A stretch of DNA of 64,000 nt from Paenactinomyces guangxiensis (GTDB lineage: Bacteria; Bacillota; Bacilli; Thermoactinomycetales; Thermoactinomycetaceae), in NCBI RefSeq assembly GCF_016055185.1, contig NZ_JAECVR010000001.1, positions 1-64,000 on the forward strand. Reading direction: 5' to 3'. A model generated the notes under the pieces. It had not been told where the DNA came from, did no database searches, and saw only the letters and a program-made list of their open reading frames with translations. The first letter of the stretch is position 1, and each line of letters opens with the position of its first letter. Of the stretch, positions 1 to 8,371 are shown in pieces. Made by a program: the position numbers and the translations under genes.

Positions 1-1
1 A

Positions 2-484
2 CATGCTATTGTTTCTGAGGATTTACTTCCGCTAGTTTGGGATTTCACACCAGCTGGTTTCTATGATAATCAGGTTCCTTATCTTGTCGATCACTTAGCA
101 GGTCATAATGTATTTTTCTTGCTAGCTGATGCAGCGTATAATGACAAGAAACTTTTTTCATCCTGTAATCAAATTGGAATTCACTTGGTAACCCAAGTAA
201 ACATGTGCAATGCTACTTCTCCTAGTAATTTCAAGGAATTTTGCCGTAGGCAAAATTGGCTTTTTGTAACTCGTGGCTTAGGAAAAAAACTGTTACCAAA
301 ACGCAACGGTATTGAACAGTTATTTGCCACTCTCAAAACCGTTTATGGGTTGGAACAACCTAGATTTTATGGCTTTTATAGATACTACAGGCACGTTTCA
401 TGGGTGATTTTGGTATATTTATTTAATCGCTTAGTTAATAAGAAACTTGGTTTAAACACAAGAAAAGCACCATGGAACCGCTAA
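2..484 (+). CDS. IS4/IS5-type DDE transposase, C-terminal part (cut by window edge)
   Basis: The reading frame is open to the left edge and ends at 484, so the N-terminal part lies outside the window. The visible ~160 residues contain LADAAYND, which fits the second catalytic Asp region of DDE transposases. Further on, RNGIEQLFATLK fits the conserved Glu region (Y/N..IE..F...K), followed by the basic and aromatic tail usual for IS4/IS5 proteins. It would catalyse cut-and-paste transposition. A TTG at 119 is not a real start because coding sequence continues upstream. No clear terminal inverted repeat was recognised downstream. The exact IS family is uncertain. Confidence 0.75.
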   Translation, partial: HAIVSEDLLPLVWDFTPAGFYDNQVPYLVDHLAGHNVFFLLADAAYNDKKLFSSCNQIGIHLVTQVNMCNATSPSNFKEFCRRQNWLFVTRGLGKKLLPKRNGIEQLFATLKTVYGLEQPRFYGFYRYYRHVSWVILVYLFNRLVNKKLGLNTRKAPWNR

Positions 485-880
485 GATTCTAGCTTCTCAC
501 GCTAATTTTGCAACAACCTCCCTCTATAAAATAAGATTTTCTCACTAATTCTCTCGTTTTCTCCCTATTTAAAAATGAAACCGGCAGTTCGAACAGACTT
601 TATAATGAATAAATGTATATAAAAGGAATATAGGGCTTTACTCAAACACGAGGATGCACCTCATTTTGTAAAAATATGTGAGCACTGGTGGATCTCCACA
701 ATAGCCCAAGGGGTTGACCCTCCCACGTCTAACAGGATCAGTGTCCCTTCATTCCTTCGTTCTACCTGCCTTGGGGTGGAGGCTGAGTTAAGCTCCTTAA
801 CAGGGTCTATGGCCCGAATGGTAATATAATCGTTCAGCTTCTCCGTGCTTCATCTTTATGAGAAAAAACGAGATGGACAA
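485..880. other. Gene-free flank of the IS110 element, candidate bridge-RNA region
   Basis: No credible ORF lies here. The stretch is the 3' flank of the minus-strand IS110-type transposase. Between about 640 and 860 it has GC-richer blocks with short self-complementary runs, such as AGCACTGGTGGATCTCCAC and AAGGGGTTGACCCTCC. IS110-family elements encode a structured bridge RNA in a non-coding end, and IS1111-group members tend to carry it downstream of the transposase gene. That makes this stretch a candidate by position only. No fold was computed and element ends were not defined. Confidence 0.3.
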
Positions 881-2167
881 TTAAGCAGCATTCTGTAACT
901 GTGCTCGTTGCAAAGCTCTGCTGAGCTTTGCGGGATCGTAAAGGGTCTGAGTTGTTCCAAGAACAAAGAACAAACGAATCAGTTTACAACAAAGAGCAAT
1001 TAGCGACTGCTTTTTACGTAGAGGGTTGTGAGAACGGGTTGTGAAATACTGATGAAAAGCATGAAACTCAGGATTTTTGGCGACGAGTGGCATAACACTA
1101 CGGAAAAGCAGAGCGCGCAGTCTTGAACGACCTCTTTTGCTAATCTGTGTTTTTCCTCTGTGTTTGCCAGAACTATTTTCTTTTAAATTTAATCCAGCCA
1201 ACTTTTGAATTTGTCTTGGATGATGGTATTTACGTAGATCTCCGGTTTCGGCTAAGAAACCAGCGACTGTAACCATCCCAACACCTGGGATTGATTGCAT
1301 CTCCTTTGCGCCTGGAACTTGTTCCAAAAGCTTTTCAAGCTTTTGAATCAGTTGTTCTAATTGATCTTGCAGGAGTTCATACTGCTGAAGTAACAACTGG
1401 ATTTCCATTTTAGCTATTTGTGATCCAACTGGCAGGCCGACAGATTGTTTGGCCGCTTCTAAGAGCTTTGTTGCCCGTGTGATCCCAACTGCACGTTTTA
1501 CTTCTTGCTTCCATATCCCCACGATTTGTTCAGCCTCTAGGCGCTGAACATCATGTGGAAGCGGAAAACACTTTAAGGATTGGATTGCGGCTTTTCCTTG
1601 CCAGTCCTTAAATACTGTTAAAAGCTCCGGGAAATAACGATCAATCCAATTGTGAATGCGTCCTTGAACACGCATGAGTTCTTGGTTTACCCGGTCTCGC
1701 AAGTTCATGGCTACACGCAATTCTGCATATTATACTCCTTCCGGAAGATGAGGTACAGAGTACCGAGCCCCTTGAACCAAGCGTGCAATAACATGAGCAT
1801 CCTTTACATCGTTTTTAGTTGGAGAATTGTCATCCAACTCTTTTGTCTTTTTAACGTGCATCGGATTCACAACGACGACTTGATGCAGGTGCTTTTTTAA
1901 GAAATAGGCAAGGTTTAGCCAATCGTGTCCAGTTGGTTCCATGCCAAACAACACTTGTTGTTTGGCGTGTTTTTTCATGATGCTTTTCATCCAGAACAGC
2001 AATTGTTGAAACCCTTGTTGCGTATTGGTAAATGCCAATGGCTTTGCTAGCTCTTTGCCTCGATCATCTACGACTCTGGCAATATGCTTGTGCTTTGCTA
2101 TGTCAATTCCTACAACAATAGTTTTAAAGTGGATTTGATCGATTTGCTGATTTAGTTTAAAATTCAT
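881..2167 (-). pseudogene. IS110-family transposase interrupted by an in-frame TAA
   Basis: The frame runs for 429 codons but is interrupted by TAA at 1730-1732. The first part (1730-2167, 145 codons) has the RuvC-like DEDD domain: VVGIDIAKHKH near residue 20, EPTGHDW near residue 77 and KNDVKDAHVIARL near residue 118. The second part (881-1720) has the Transposase_20 region with QSIPGVGMVTVAGFLAETGD and the serine-containing tail. Reading through the stop gives PEGV-stop-YAELR, exactly where intact family members have a continuous G-x-YAELR segment. The two pieces are therefore one gene with a nonsense codon, not two genes. Length matches the family (about 400-430 aa). Translation starts at ATG 2167, just after GGAGGTACTCCAAGA. 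Confidence 0.85.
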
Positions 2168-2173
2168 TCTTGG

Positions 2174-2240
2174 AGTACCTCCTCTGCTATTTAAGGGTCC
2201 ACTGGCCAGGGGGACACCTCGTATGTTAGCAGGAGGTACT
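2174..2240. repeat. Inverted repeat upstream of the IS110 transposase
   Basis: AGTACCTCCTCTGCT (2174-2188) is matched in inverted orientation by AGCAGGAGGTACT (2228-2240), with two unpaired bases in the left arm. The pair sits just before the transposase start and contains its ribosome binding site. It may be a subterminal repeat of the element or an RNA hairpin that limits transposase translation. Confidence 0.5.
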
Positions 2241-2313
2241 TTTCTTTTTCAAACCCCTTTGTTTTCCGTTACAGGAATGCTCCTTATAAATAAAGGGACC
2301 GATCTCCTTTTCA

Positions 2314-3161
2314 CTAGTCCCCATACTTCCCGAGCAAAAACCAGGCGGGTCGCTTTTTAGTAGAACGGCCGCCTTTTTTTGAAAACCGGAAGTAAATTTT
2401 ATGTTCTTTAAGTGGAAACAGGATCTCATTCAGTTCCCAACCGCCTACAACCCAAAGGGCTCCGCCGGCCTTACGCTTGTCGATCACTTCCAGCCCTTTT
2501 TCCGTCAGGTAACCAAATCAAATGAAGGATTTTGTTTGCCCTTGATATTTTGATCCAGGGCTGCTGCTGATTCCGTATTTCCTTTGCCCGGCTTCTCCGT
2601 TTGCGTGGACTGCGGCTCTTGGAATTTGGTCAATTCTTTCTGGATCGTCTGTAACGTCTGGTCTACTGTTTTTCCCAATGCTTGCTCGATTGCCTGGCTA
2701 ATGAGCTTACTGAGTTCATCTTTATCGATGGATTCTGTTGATTTGGGTTGGGGGATGCGGTAGGACGGGGCCGTAAAGTTCCAGTCACCATAGGTTTCCT
2801 GGTACCAGACAGACAATTGGAACAGATAGCGGTGTGCTTTCAGGGCAAGCTCCATATTGGCGAAATCGGCTTCATGTGCCGCTTTGTTGCCTGTTTTGCG
2901 AATCCAGTCAAATTTATGGTGAATCTCTTCAGTGATGAATTCTTCGCGAAGTAATTTATGTAAACGCTCAACATGTTTAAGCTCAAACACTTCTTCCAGC
3001 TTTTCATGATCTGTGACCAACTTGGCCAGTTGTTCTGTGTAAACTCTAGCTTTGATCAGTACGGCGTGGCTATCAGTAAACAGAATCTGCTCGATTTCTT
3101 CGCCGATCGCGGCGAGTTGCGGTTGGTTGTTCATAAAGGAAAACAAATGATTTTTATTCAC
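2314..3161 (-). pseudogene. DUF4145-like protein with a C-terminal frameshift
   Basis: The first frame (2505-3161) encodes a helical protein with the pattern of DUF4145/HsdR N-terminal regions: IEQILFTDSHAVLIKARVYTE, then FDWIRKTGNKAAHE and a helix ending YLFQLSVWYQETYG. It stops after PSFDLVT. In the neighbouring frame the protein continues as FGYLTEKGLEVIDKRKAGG, then WVVGGWELNEILFP, and ends at 2314. The two frames join if one T is restored in the GATTTGG run near 2517, so a one-base deletion is likely. The GTG at 3161 is preferred as start because GGAAAG lies 8 nt upstream. Such domains occur in restriction-related and stand-alone proteins; the function here is unknown. IS110 sits immediately downstream. 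Confidence 0.65.
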
Positions 3162-3219
3162 TGTACGCTCTTTCCTTTCAAAACACGTAAAAGCATGATG
3201 ATAGATCAATTTCTATAAC

Positions 3220-3776
3220 ACTTCGCGGCCATAATTCTTCTTAATCCCTAATCTAATACCGTTTATTTCCATACCACAGAATAGATAACTATATATACAA
3301 TATATTCGTGATATGAAACAGTTTTGTGTCACATTCCTTTTGTTGAAACTGCAAAAAGTATGCCCTTACTGTCTGCCTTCCCCTCGCTCTATACAACCCT
3401 GATTCCTCTTTCACCTAAATCAGATTTTGTCTTCATCAAGGTATGCTTCTCTTAACCCCTTACGCAATGGTTCTCTCTTCTTGTGACCAGTTCGGATCTT
3501 TACATTTTGATACAAATAAACTCCTTTCTTGTTTCTCAATAGATCGAGGGGAAGTTGTTCCGCATCTGAATAAATTATACAAAAAAGGGTATGCCAAAAA
3601 TGGCATACCAAAAAGTGTCCAATTAAGAGATTTATGTATATCTCATATAGAAGTTATTTTGAATGAATGTTTATATGTTCGGATTACACAAAATATCATC
3701 ATCTTTGGCGTGATAAAAGAATGAAAATAGGAGTCATTGAGAATTTGCATCCTCGTGATATATGGAATGATGCCCA
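3220..3776. other. Gene-poor stretch with degraded coding traces
   Basis: No convincing complete gene was found. A minus-strand frame near 3420-3560 ends GHKKREPLRKGLREAYLDED and looks protein-like, but its only start lies inside a hairpin. On the plus strand, ATG 3721 opens a 19-codon frame (MKIGVIENLHPRDIWNDAH) ending at 3780. It resembles the start of proteins containing an R(D/E)IW motif, then stops at once. Both look like remnants next to the mobile elements. Family assignment was not possible. Confidence 0.3.
3588..3609 (-). terminator. Rho-independent terminator (minus direction)
   Basis: GGTATGCCA and TGGCATACC form a perfect 9-bp stem with an AAAA loop. In the minus direction the stem is followed by six T. 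It lies about 165 bp downstream of the exonuclease gene. Confidence 0.7.
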
Positions 3777-4346
3777 TTAATATGACTGTTCAGAATCCTT
3801 CCAATTCCAACCTTCTGCAAGCATTTTTTGTGTAATTTTGGCGATATTGCGGGCATCATCAATACCACGGTGATGGGTTCCCGTTATCGAAAGCCCATGA
3901 TAAAGAAGTGCTCCTTTCATCCCCATACGTCGCACATTATAAAATTGGCTATGAGCTTCCTTCAAGTTGATATGCTTTGCTGAAAAAGGATATGAAACCT
4001 GAAAATTGTTACACTGTCGTTTTAATTGTTTACGGTCATAATGGCCCCAGGAACAAAAAATGGATGGATACTTGGTTGAGAAAGTCCTTAATTCTTGAAC
4101 GGCTTGCGCAAATGGGATCCCTTGATTGACTTGTTCTTGTGTAATTGAAGTCAATGCAGTACAAAACAAACTCAGTTTGGGAAAGAGAACGGGCTTAACA
4201 AAAGTCTGATATTCATTGATGACTTCCCGTGTTTGCGGGTTTACAATCACACCGCCGACTTCAATGATTTCAGAAAAAAAGCGAGGAGGAGGATTTTTCT
4301 CATAACAAGTTGCCTCAAAATCTATAACAAATAAGTACATATCCAC
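3777..4346 (-). CDS. DEDDh 3'-5' exonuclease (ERI-1/KapD-like)
   Basis: This is an exonuclease of the DnaQ-like superfamily that removes nucleotides from 3' ends of RNA or DNA using two metal ions. The motifs are in order: FVIDFEATC near the N-terminus (Exo I, Asp and Glu), SWGHYDRKQL in the middle (Exo II Asp) and HHRGIDDARN (Exo III, His and Asp of the DEDDh type). The length of about 189 aa fits the ERI-1-like subgroup, which includes B. subtilis KapD. GTG 4346 is placed 11 nt after GAGGTG; ATG 4340 two codons later is an alternative. The longer upstream frame lacks a binding site. It is probably monocistronic, with a terminator at 3588-3609. Substrate cannot be deduced. Confidence 0.85.
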   Translation of the reverse strand: MDMYLFVIDFEATCYEKNPPPRFFSEIIEVGGVIVNPQTREVINEYQTFVKPVLFPKLSLFCTALTSITQEQVNQGIPFAQAVQELRTFSTKYPSIFCSWGHYDRKQLKRQCNNFQVSYPFSAKHINLKEAHSQFYNVRRMGMKGALLYHGLSITGTHHRGIDDARNIAKITQKMLAEGWNWKDSEQSY

Positions 4347-4547
4347 CGCTGTTTGTTCACCTCTTCCTATGATAGATAACCAATCATTTGACAATATCAA
4401 CATCAGTTGAAAAATCCCCTTACACATAATCATATATCTCTTTGTGACAACAATCGACGACCTTTACAAGTATTGCTTTCCTATTCCCGCTTTTTTAAGT
4501 ATATCCGAGTTGTGGTGAGCATCTCCATTGTATTTGAAAGGAAAAAA

Positions 4548-4570
4548 GGCCATCTGCCGATTAGATGGCC
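4548..4570 (-). terminator. Terminator of the aldo/keto reductase gene
   Basis: GGCCATCT and AGATGGCC form an 8-bp stem with a 7-nt loop. In the minus direction it is followed by TTTTTT, 45 bp beyond the stop at 4615. The other side reads CATTTTATTT, so weak action in the plus direction is possible. Confidence 0.8.
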
Positions 4571-4614
4571 CATTTTATTTGCTCATTTATGACCAGGGTT
4601 TAACCTTCGTCTAT

Positions 4615-5448
4615 TTAATCAAAGTTAAAATGGTCGGGATGTTGTCCAAAGCGACGGTCTTGATTCATCGCATCAATTTGTTCCATATCCGACGGGGAAA
4701 GTTCAAAGTCAAAAATATCAGCGTTTTCCCTGATGCGATGTTCTTGTACTGATTTGGGAATGGTGACAACGCCATGCTGGAGATCCCAGCGCAAAATGAT
4801 TTGAGCCGGTGTTTTACCATATTTTTCGGATAAATCTGCCAGAGTCGGATGGTCTAAATGATTTCCTCTCATAAGCGGACTCCAGGCTTCGAGTTGGATT
4901 CCTTCCTGTTTGCAGTATTGCAGCAGTTCCTTTTGTGTCAGCAGTGGATGATATTCCACTTGATTCACCATCGGCAGGATGTCGCAGTGTTTTTTCAATT
5001 CTTCAATATGATGGATTTGAAAATTACTGACGCCGATCGCGCGGACCAAACCATCATGATATAACTTCTCCAGAGCTTTCCACGTGTCGATAAATTTATT
5101 TTTGACAGGCCAATGGATGAGATAGAGGTCTACATAATCAACATCCAGTTTTTTTCGGCTCTCTTCAAATGCCTTTAAGGTTGATTCATAACCTTGATCG
5201 GTATTCCACACTTTTGTGGTGAGGAAGATTTCGTCGCGGGAAACTTTGGATTCTTTGATCGCTTCCCCCACACCCTCTTCATTTTGATAAAGTGCGGCGG
5301 TATCGATGCTGCGGTATCCCGTTTGCAAAGCCGCTTTTACTGCGTTTATGACTTCATCTCCCTCTTTCACCTTATAAACACCCAGTCCAAGCCATGGCAT
5401 CTTGACGCCGTTATGTAAGGTGGTGGTGCTGGAAAGATGGTGGGTCAT
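4615..5448 (-). CDS. Aldo/keto reductase (AKR5-like, YtbE/YvgN type)
   Basis: This NADPH-dependent cytosolic reductase of carbonyl compounds, probably small aldehydes, has a TIM-barrel fold. The catalytic tetrad is visible as Asp49 (GYRSIDTAALYQNE), Tyr54, Lys79 (TKVW) and His112 (YLIHWP). The cofactor-binding end carries IPKSVQEHRIRENADIFDF. At 277 aa it has normal family length. ATG 5448 is chosen because AAAGGAGTG lies 6-7 nt upstream; the GTG three codons earlier overlaps that site. The gene is flanked by its own terminator and faces away from the membrane-protein gene. The family is sure; the physiological substrate is not. Confidence 0.93.
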   Translation of the reverse strand: MTHHLSSTTTLHNGVKMPWLGLGVYKVKEGDEVINAVKAALQTGYRSIDTAALYQNEEGVGEAIKESKVSRDEIFLTTKVWNTDQGYESTLKAFEESRKKLDVDYVDLYLIHWPVKNKFIDTWKALEKLYHDGLVRAIGVSNFQIHHIEELKKHCDILPMVNQVEYHPLLTQKELLQYCKQEGIQLEAWSPLMRGNHLDHPTLADLSEKYGKTPAQIILRWDLQHGVVTIPKSVQEHRIRENADIFDFELSPSDMEQIDAMNQDRRFGQHPDHFNFD

Positions 5449-5622
5449 GGGACACACTCCTTTGGCAGATACAGTAGTTATTCCATTGTATTATTGAAAA
5501 GTAAGCAGCTGCAAGTTACATTAGAAACATGTACCCCTTTGAAGCTGTATGTTTTTTTTAGATGGGCCGATCCATAACCGCTTTTTTCAATCGTTGGGAG
5601 TTAAGAAGGGAGGCCGGGTTTT

Positions 5623-6030
5623 TTGTTGGCAGATTTGTTCCTATTATTAGAATGTGTGTTTTTAGCCCTTGCTGTTCCAATTAATTTTATATTAGCGTCC
5701 TTTTTGGACGGAAAACATAAAGAGTTATTTTTTAAAATCATCAGATTTGTCACTTATCCAGTTGCACTGTTCTCTCCTCTGGAAATTATTCTTAGATTAT
5801 TTGAATCTCTGGACTTGATGCTTGTTCATTTGTTTTATACCAGTATGGCTATTACATTTATTTACGGCCCGATCGCGATTCCGTATGCTTTTGGATCAAG
5901 AGGTGGTCTTTTTAAATGGGAGGAGCCGCAAAAATTTGCAAAGAAAATCTTTTATCCGAGTGGCGTCGTTTTCCTGATTTTCGTTGTGTGCGGAGTTGCC
6001 TTGGAGTTTTTAGATAAATATTTCAATTGA
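5623..6030 (+). CDS. Small integral membrane protein of unknown function
   Basis: A 135-residue hydrophobic protein with about four predicted membrane segments: residues 3-26, 38-60, 66-90 and 111-130. A charged loop, RGGLFKWEEPQKFAKK, precedes the last helix. TTG 5623 is the likely start, with AAGGGAGG about 12 nt upstream. It is followed 36 bp later by a good terminator, so it is probably transcribed alone. I do not recognise the family and see no catalytic motif. Confidence 0.7.
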   Translation: MLADLFLLLECVFLALAVPINFILASFLDGKHKELFFKIIRFVTYPVALFSPLEIILRLFESLDLMLVHLFYTSMAITFIYGPIAIPYAFGSRGGLFKWEEPQKFAKKIFYPSGVVFLIFVVCGVALEFLDKYFN

Positions 6031-6065
6031 TCGCTTTCAAGAATTTCCGCCAAATAATAGTAAAT

Positions 6066-6100
6066 CCCCGCCGATCCCAAAAACCTGATGGCGGGGGTTT
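6066..6100 (+). terminator. Terminator after the small membrane protein gene
   Basis: CCCCGCC (6066-6072) pairs with GGCGGGG (6090-6096) and is followed by GTTTTA. The flanking AAAT/GTTT extends the stem. Confidence 0.75.
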
Positions 6101-6150
6101 TACTGTGTTGAATCTGAAAAAATGCTATTTCATTTCAAAGCAAGACTCGC

Positions 6151-6256
6151 TTACTTGTCTTCATACTGAGCAGTGTTTTTCTTGCTCAACTCTTCGATCA
6201 GGCCTTTCATCTTGTCGTAAAAGAACGATTGCTGCAGCAGTCCATTGTCTAAACAT
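6151..6256 (-). pseudogene. Possible small ORF, out of frame by one base
   Basis: This gene-poor stretch (6101-6636) contains one coding-like trace. AGGAGG lies 6 nt before ATG 6256, which starts MFRQ. The likely C-terminus, QQSFFYDKMKGLIEELSKKN followed by TAQYEDK and TAA at 6151, is in another frame. A single-base change near 6243 would join them into a ~35-residue helical protein. No family was recognised. The rest of the interval is AT-rich and shows nothing besides the terminator at 6568. Confidence 0.3.
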
Positions 6257-6567
6257 TCGATCCTCCTGGTTGATTTTTTAATGGTCCATCATTTAAGAAA
6301 CTAAAGAGCTAAAAAAGCGTTTAATATCGTTTTTCAGCTCTTCATGAGATTATAATAAGCAGGTTTTATAAGTCAACGATATTTTAAATTTTTTATCTTT
6401 TTAGAGTTTTTTCTTCATACTTAAAAACCTTTTACTTCGTTGATACTTTTCTAAAAACCAGAACATAATGAGTAAGTCCTTTGTATTTGAAAGAAAAAGA
6501 TCCATCTCTGCCAATAATCGTCTACTCCCCTATTTCATTTGCCGGCGATATTTTGCTATTATACAAA

Positions 6568-6595
6568 AAAGAGTTGCTTTTTTTAGCAACTCTTT
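6568..6595 (-). terminator. Terminator of the cyclase-family gene
   Basis: AAAGAGTTGCT and AGCAACTCTTT form an 11-bp perfect stem with a T6 loop. In the minus direction the stem runs into TTTTTTGTAT. It lies 42 bp beyond the stop at 6637. Confidence 0.85.
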
Positions 6596-6636
6596 ACAAT
6601 CTGATTTTTCTTGCCAGCCTGTTCGAACTACATTTT

Positions 6637-7434
6637 TCACTCTATCTCTTCTTCAAAGATCGCAACAACCCGGCTCCAGCCTGCACTGGCATTTTCGATA
6701 TTTACCGGAAAAGCAGACACTTTGAAGCCATAAGGTTTCGGGATTTGATCCAGGTTGCATAATTTCTCAATCTGGCAATATTCTTTTTCTCTTCCAAACA
6801 GATGAGACTCCCAGAACTGTACTTTGCCTTCCTTCGCTTCTTCCGCCATGATATTGAGGGGCCGGTCCAGTCCCCAGGCATCGATTCCGATCAATTTGAT
6901 ACCCTGGTTGACCAGCCATTCCGTTGCATTTTTTAAAAGTCCTGATTGTTTGAAAGCATAGTGGGGGGTTCCGAAATACTTGGATGCCCCTGTGTGAATG
7001 AGAACAATATCGTATGGCTTTATTTCATACCGGATTCGTTCCAACTCTGCCTGTATGTCTTCAGCGGAAATTCCTTCCCCCACTTTCTTATGGGTCATGT
7101 CCAGCAGTACCCCGTCCCCATAACACCAGTGTAAAGGAACCTGGTCAATGGTTCGGGCAGGTTTTCCGCCACTCATAGGTCCGTAATGGAGAGGTGCATC
7201 AATATGTGTACCCGAGTGAGTGGAAAGGGTGACTTCCTCAACTGCCCATGCCACTTGATCTGGCCAATACTCTTTACCCAGCCCCAATGTTTTTTCTCCT
7301 AATTCCACACCGGCTTTATGATCCAGGTATGTAATACGATGGGGATTTAATTCATATTCACTTGTTTTGTTACTCAGCCGATCACTCAGATCAATCAGTA
7401 TCGTCCGTTTGCCGTTTCTCTCGAATGTTTCCAT
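6637..7434 (-). CDS. Cyclase-family metal-dependent hydrolase (kynurenine formamidase-like)
   Basis: A member of the Cyclase family (PF04199), which includes bacterial kynurenine formamidase and isatin hydrolase. The signature HSGTHIDAPLHY near residue 76 supplies the metal-binding His and Asp residues. IGIDAWGLDRP and FPVNIENASAG complete the fold. Members hydrolyse amides, lactams or lactones, often in aromatic or heterocycle breakdown. Length (265 aa) is typical. ATG 7434 is used because GAGGAG lies 11 nt before it, while the upstream GTG overlaps that site. The duplicated dimeric-barrel gene lies directly upstream on the same strand (65-bp gap), so both may form one catabolic operon. Substrate unknown. 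Confidence 0.85.
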   Translation of the reverse strand: METFERNGKRTILIDLSDRLSNKTSEYELNPHRITYLDHKAGVELGEKTLGLGKEYWPDQVAWAVEEVTLSTHSGTHIDAPLHYGPMSGGKPARTIDQVPLHWCYGDGVLLDMTHKKVGEGISAEDIQAELERIRYEIKPYDIVLIHTGASKYFGTPHYAFKQSGLLKNATEWLVNQGIKLIGIDAWGLDRPLNIMAEEAKEGKVQFWESHLFGREKEYCQIEKLCNLDQIPKPYGFKVSAFPVNIENASAGWSRVVAIFEEEIE

Positions 7435-7498
7435 TGGGGTGTCCACTCCTCATCTGTATAAATTATGTCTATTATAACTTTATTAGATTAATCAGATT

Positions 7499-8191
7499 TT
7501 ATCTTTTTTCTTCTAATCTCTTAAAACTTTGAACCTGGTATTCTTTAGCAACATAAATCCCCATGTTCCCCTGGACTCTGGAAATCAGCGAATCGCCAAG
7601 TGCTTTGCCTTCTTCAGTGGCCATTATTTGTTTCATTGTTTCAGGTGACTCATAATAAGTCTCAATAACAAAATCAATATCATGCAGGTCTTCAGCCTGA
7701 TTTGCCAGTTGGGTAGGGAGCAGCTTATTGATTTCCATTTTAACCACACCCGGCATCTTCATCATTTGAGGCATAAACTCGGAGATATAGAATTTCTCAA
7801 ATTCATCAGTCTGATCCGTTTTTTTGCAAATCCCGATCGTCTTAAAATTTCCTTGTGCGCTCCTATAGCTTTGAACCCGATATTCCTGGGCTACAAAGGC
7901 TCCCACTTTTCCTTCACCTTTAGAAACCAACCAGTTTCCCAGGCTTCTTCCCTCTTCGGTTGCCATCAATTGTTTGATCGTTTCAGCTGACTCGTAATAC
8001 GTTTCGACAATCAAATCAATTTCAAAATGGTCTTCCGCATCATTGGCTGATTCAGCAGTGGTTAGCGAATTAATCTTCATTTCAAGCACCCCGGGAAGTT
8101 GCAACATTCGGGGCATAAATTCGGAAACATAAAACCTCTGAAATTCCTGGATATTTTTCATTCTCTTATAGATTCCCATGGTTTTGAACAT
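7499..8191 (-). CDS. Tandem-duplicated dimeric alpha/beta-barrel protein
   Basis: Two homologous ~110-residue halves are evident. Half 1 (about 1-110) has EFQRFYVSEFMPRMLQLPGV, then IDLIVETYYESAETIKQLMA and TEEGRSLGNWLVSKGEGKVG. Half 2 (about 115-225) has EFEKFYISEFMPQMMKMPGV, then IDFVIETYYESPETMKQIMA and TEEGKALGDSLISRVQGNMG. The pattern is that of EthD/DABB proteins, which normally dimerise; here one chain could form the whole barrel. ATG 8191 follows GAGGG. The cyclase gene is 65 bp downstream. DABB proteins act in aromatic or ether catabolism or as stress proteins; the exact role is unknown. Confidence 0.75.
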   Translation of the reverse strand: MFKTMGIYKRMKNIQEFQRFYVSEFMPRMLQLPGVLEMKINSLTTAESANDAEDHFEIDLIVETYYESAETIKQLMATEEGRSLGNWLVSKGEGKVGAFVAQEYRVQSYRSAQGNFKTIGICKKTDQTDEFEKFYISEFMPQMMKMPGVVKMEINKLLPTQLANQAEDLHDIDFVIETYYESPETMKQIMATEEGKALGDSLISRVQGNMGIYVAKEYQVQSFKRLEEKR

Positions 8192-8371
8192 GTATTTCCC
8201 TCATTCCCTTAAAGTAACATTAAAATAAATCGAGTAATTTCACTAATCAATAAAGTATATATTGGATATAAGAATTATATTTTCCTTTATTTTAATGTTC
8301 CTATTTCGTTCATGGTCCACCATCTACTGGAACATTTATTCAGCTTATATGGTATAAGGGAAATGGCGATA

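Noticed and set aside
2226-2429. A 67-codon minus-strand frame
   Set aside because: It overlaps, in another frame, the real C-terminal part of the DUF4145-like gene (FGYLTEKG...WELNEI).
3443-3724. A 93-codon plus-strand frame
   Set aside because: It passes through the perfect hairpin at 3588-3609 and shows no domain; it is probably chance.
4528-6560. Similarity between 4530-4590 and 6480-6560 as a dispersed repeat
   Set aside because: Only short AT-rich words (GTATTTGAAAG, CCATCT) are shared, and the rest does not align.
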